NCBI RefSeq assembly: GCF_900101095.1
Contig: NZ_FNFM01000002.1
Span: 310,001 to 374,000 of the forward strand
Source of the DNA: Actinopolyspora mzabensis
Lineage (GTDB): Bacteria > Actinomycetota > Actinomycetes > Mycobacteriales > Pseudonocardiaceae
Length of the DNA stretch: 64,000 nucleotides
Reading direction: 5' to 3'
Numbering within the stretch: the stretch's first letter is position 1; the number at the start of each line of letters is the position of its first letter. The notes beneath the pieces are model-generated. The model made no database searches, was not told the origin of the DNA, and saw nothing but the letters and a program-made list of their open reading frames with translations. This document shows, in pieces, positions 62,877-64,000 of the stretch. Both the position numbers and the translations under genes were made by a program.

Positions 62877-63452
62877 ATGGCAGCCGACGAATCGCTACCC
62901 CCCTACGCGCCACAGATCACCGAGGAGATGCGGGAACAGGCGAAACAGACCCCCAACAGCTGGCTCTACATCGTGGACCCGGCTTACGAGGCCTCCGGGG
63001 AGCACGTTCCGCCCGAAGGTGTGGTGGGCGCGTTCCGGATCGACGAGTCCGGAGAGATCGACGAGCGCTTCCACCCCAACGACGAGTACGAACCGGGCAC
63101 CAGCACCTTCGAACCCAGCAACGAGCTGGAGCGGGTGCTGCAGCTGATCGCCACCGGCCACGCCTCGGAGTCCGAGTTACCGGCCGCCGTGCTGGCGGGG
63201 GAGCTGCTGCTCTACGCCGAGGAGGACGACGAGGACGCGCTCTACGAGGCGGAGCTGGACGACGGAAGCAGGCTCGTACCCGCCTGCACATCCGTGAACC
63301 GGGTTCCGGAGGACTGGCCGAGCTACCGCACCGTCGCGGGTGCGCGGCTGCCCGAGCTGCTCGACGGCCTGGACCTGGGGCTGAACCTGGACGACCCGGT
63401 GCGTGCGGTGATCCCCCACGACATGCTGGCCCAGGCGCCCACCTCGGAGTGA
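62877..63452 (+). CDS. Type VII secretion system-associated protein (SseB-like)
   Basis: This 191-residue acidic protein resembles the actinomycete type VII secretion-associated family, with NSWLYIVDPAYEASGEHVPP, GVVGAFRIDESGEIDERFHP and LVPACTSVNRVPEDWPSYRT. No membrane helix or WXG motif is present. ATG 62877 follows a weak purine-rich site. No ESX genes occur in the window, so its partner system is elsewhere or the name does not reflect function. Confidence 0.72.
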   Translation: MAADESLPPYAPQITEEMREQAKQTPNSWLYIVDPAYEASGEHVPPEGVVGAFRIDESGEIDERFHPNDEYEPGTSTFEPSNELERVLQLIATGHASESELPAAVLAGELLLYAEEDDEDALYEAELDDGSRLVPACTSVNRVPEDWPSYRTVAGARLPELLDGLDLGLNLDDPVRAVIPHDMLAQAPTSE

Positions 63453-63552
63453 GCCGACCTTCCCGATGGTGCTTCGTCGGGTCGTGCCGTGCCAGGGCGG
63501 ACCCGGGTGGCTCGCGTCGGTTCTCCCCGACACGCTCGACGCCGAGAAGTCC

Positions 63553-63597
63553 GAGTGGGAAGAATTCGGGTGGGAAGAGGCCGGGTGGGAAGAGTCC
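63553..63597. repeat. Three tandem 15-bp repeats before the GH15 gene
   Basis: Units GAGTGGGAAGAATTC, GGGTGGGAAGAGGCC and GGGTGGGAAGAGTCC run head to tail in the 234-bp spacer. The spacer also holds the leaderless promoter of the GH15 gene. Confidence 0.7.
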
Positions 63598-63673
63598 GGT
63601 GCCACCGGGCGAGGCACGGGGCCATCTCGGACACGTGCTCGGCGCCACAACCGGGGGACACGGGCGACGCGGT

Positions 63674-63689
63674 TAGCCTCGACCCTGTG
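63674..63689 (+). promoter_or_regulatory. -10 element of the GH15 gene (leaderless)
   Basis: TAGCCT at 63674-63679 lies 7 nt before GTG 63687, a leaderless arrangement like others in this window. No convincing -35 was seen. Confidence 0.45.
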
Positions 63690-64000
63690 AGTGAGGATCA
63701 ACGCAACGGCGGTCCCGGACCGATCGAGCACTACGCGCTGCTGTCCGATCTGCGTACCGCCGCCCTGGTGGGCAGGGACGGCTCCGTCGACTGGCTCTGC
63801 CTGCCCAGGTTCGACTCCCCGTCCTGCTTCACCCGACTGCTGGGCGAGGACAACCACGGTCACTGGCGCATCGCACCGACCGGCCCCGTGCGGCGGGTCG
63901 AGCGGCGCTACCGGGACAACTCGCTCGTGCTGGAAACGGACTTCCACACCGACACCGGCGTGGTGCGACTGATCGACAGCATGCCCCCGCACGAGAAGAA
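63687..64000 (+). CDS. Glycoside hydrolase family 15 protein (partial, 5' end)
   Basis: The first ~104 residues of a GH15 (glucoamylase/trehalase-type) protein run off the right edge. The N-terminal signature IEHYALLSDLRTAALVGRDG, SVDWLCLPRFDSPSCFTRLL and LETDFHTDTGVVRLIDSMPP is typical. GH15 enzymes of actinomycetes include trehalases and glucoamylases; which one this is cannot be told from the fragment. GTG 63687 follows a -10 by 7 nt. Confidence 0.9.
   Translation, partial: MSEDQRNGGPGPIEHYALLSDLRTAALVGRDGSVDWLCLPRFDSPSCFTRLLGEDNHGHWRIAPTGPVRRVERRYRDNSLVLETDFHTDTGVVRLIDSMPPHEK

Overview
The window comes from the chromosome of a high-GC filamentous actinomycete. The phenylacetate catabolic genes, GlnR, MshD (mycothiol), an RsiG-type c-di-GMP anti-sigma factor, DUF3073 and DUF5753/XRE proteins, leaderless starts and frequent GTG/TTG starts all point to Pseudonocardiales. 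An Actinopolyspora- or Saccharopolyspora-like genome is my best guess; the genus is an inference.

Region 1 (1-7.2 kb) is a phenylacetate degradation locus. paaZ-paaA-paaB-paaC lie on the minus strand and run off the left edge. A divergent paaI-like thioesterase and paaK lie on the plus strand and are followed by a TetR regulator (probable PaaR). Two matching palindromic operators sit between paaZ and the thioesterase. Region 2 (7.3-11.5 kb) holds two tandem APC permeases with blocks of near-identical DNA. Region 3 (11.7-23 kb) is a loose set of metabolic genes: lipid kinase, small Cys/His protein, PIG-L deacetylase, FAD dehydrogenase, sodium:solute symporter with its DUF3311 partner, M19 dipeptidase, GNAT and PutP.

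Region 4 (23.2-26.1 kb) looks like a small genomic island at a tRNA-Lys gene. A perfect 38-bp copy of the tRNA 3' end, next to a decayed antitoxin gene, mirrors the intact antitoxin-tRNA arrangement 2.5 kb away. Between them lie an HD hydrolase, a GNAT and a BrnT/BrnA-like toxin-antitoxin pair.

Region 5 (26-61 kb) is a core block. From memory its order resembles Mycobacterium tuberculosis Rv0807-Rv0823 in reverse: dus, LCP protein, phoU, pst genes, mshD, glnR, lmeA, thiX-like, sulfurtransferase, sseC, ferric nitrobindin-like, pabC, the Rv0811c-like gene, DUF3073, purM, purF and a sterol-carrier-like gene. Local insertions include DUF5753/XRE, a full pstSCA set, an APC permease, DUF4395, ygfZ, fur, a zinc-ligand-less BKACE homologue, rsiG and asparaginase. 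Region 6 (61-64 kb) has a LuxR-type regulator, a PRC-barrel protein, a type VII secretion-associated protein and the start of a GH15 gene.

Cis-elements that can be read directly include PaaR-type operators, an 11-bp-phased PHO box upstream of pstS, a CsoR-type box at the DUF4396 promoter, and a leaderless cysteine-containing leader peptide before the sulfurtransferase operon. Several strong hairpin terminators are also visible. The most unusual feature is a dispersed repeat family of about eight copies. It combines a 16-bp palindrome (GATTTCCCGCGAAATC type) with a ~105-bp structured element whose stems show compensatory changes. It sits in intergenic spacers and even inside two operons.
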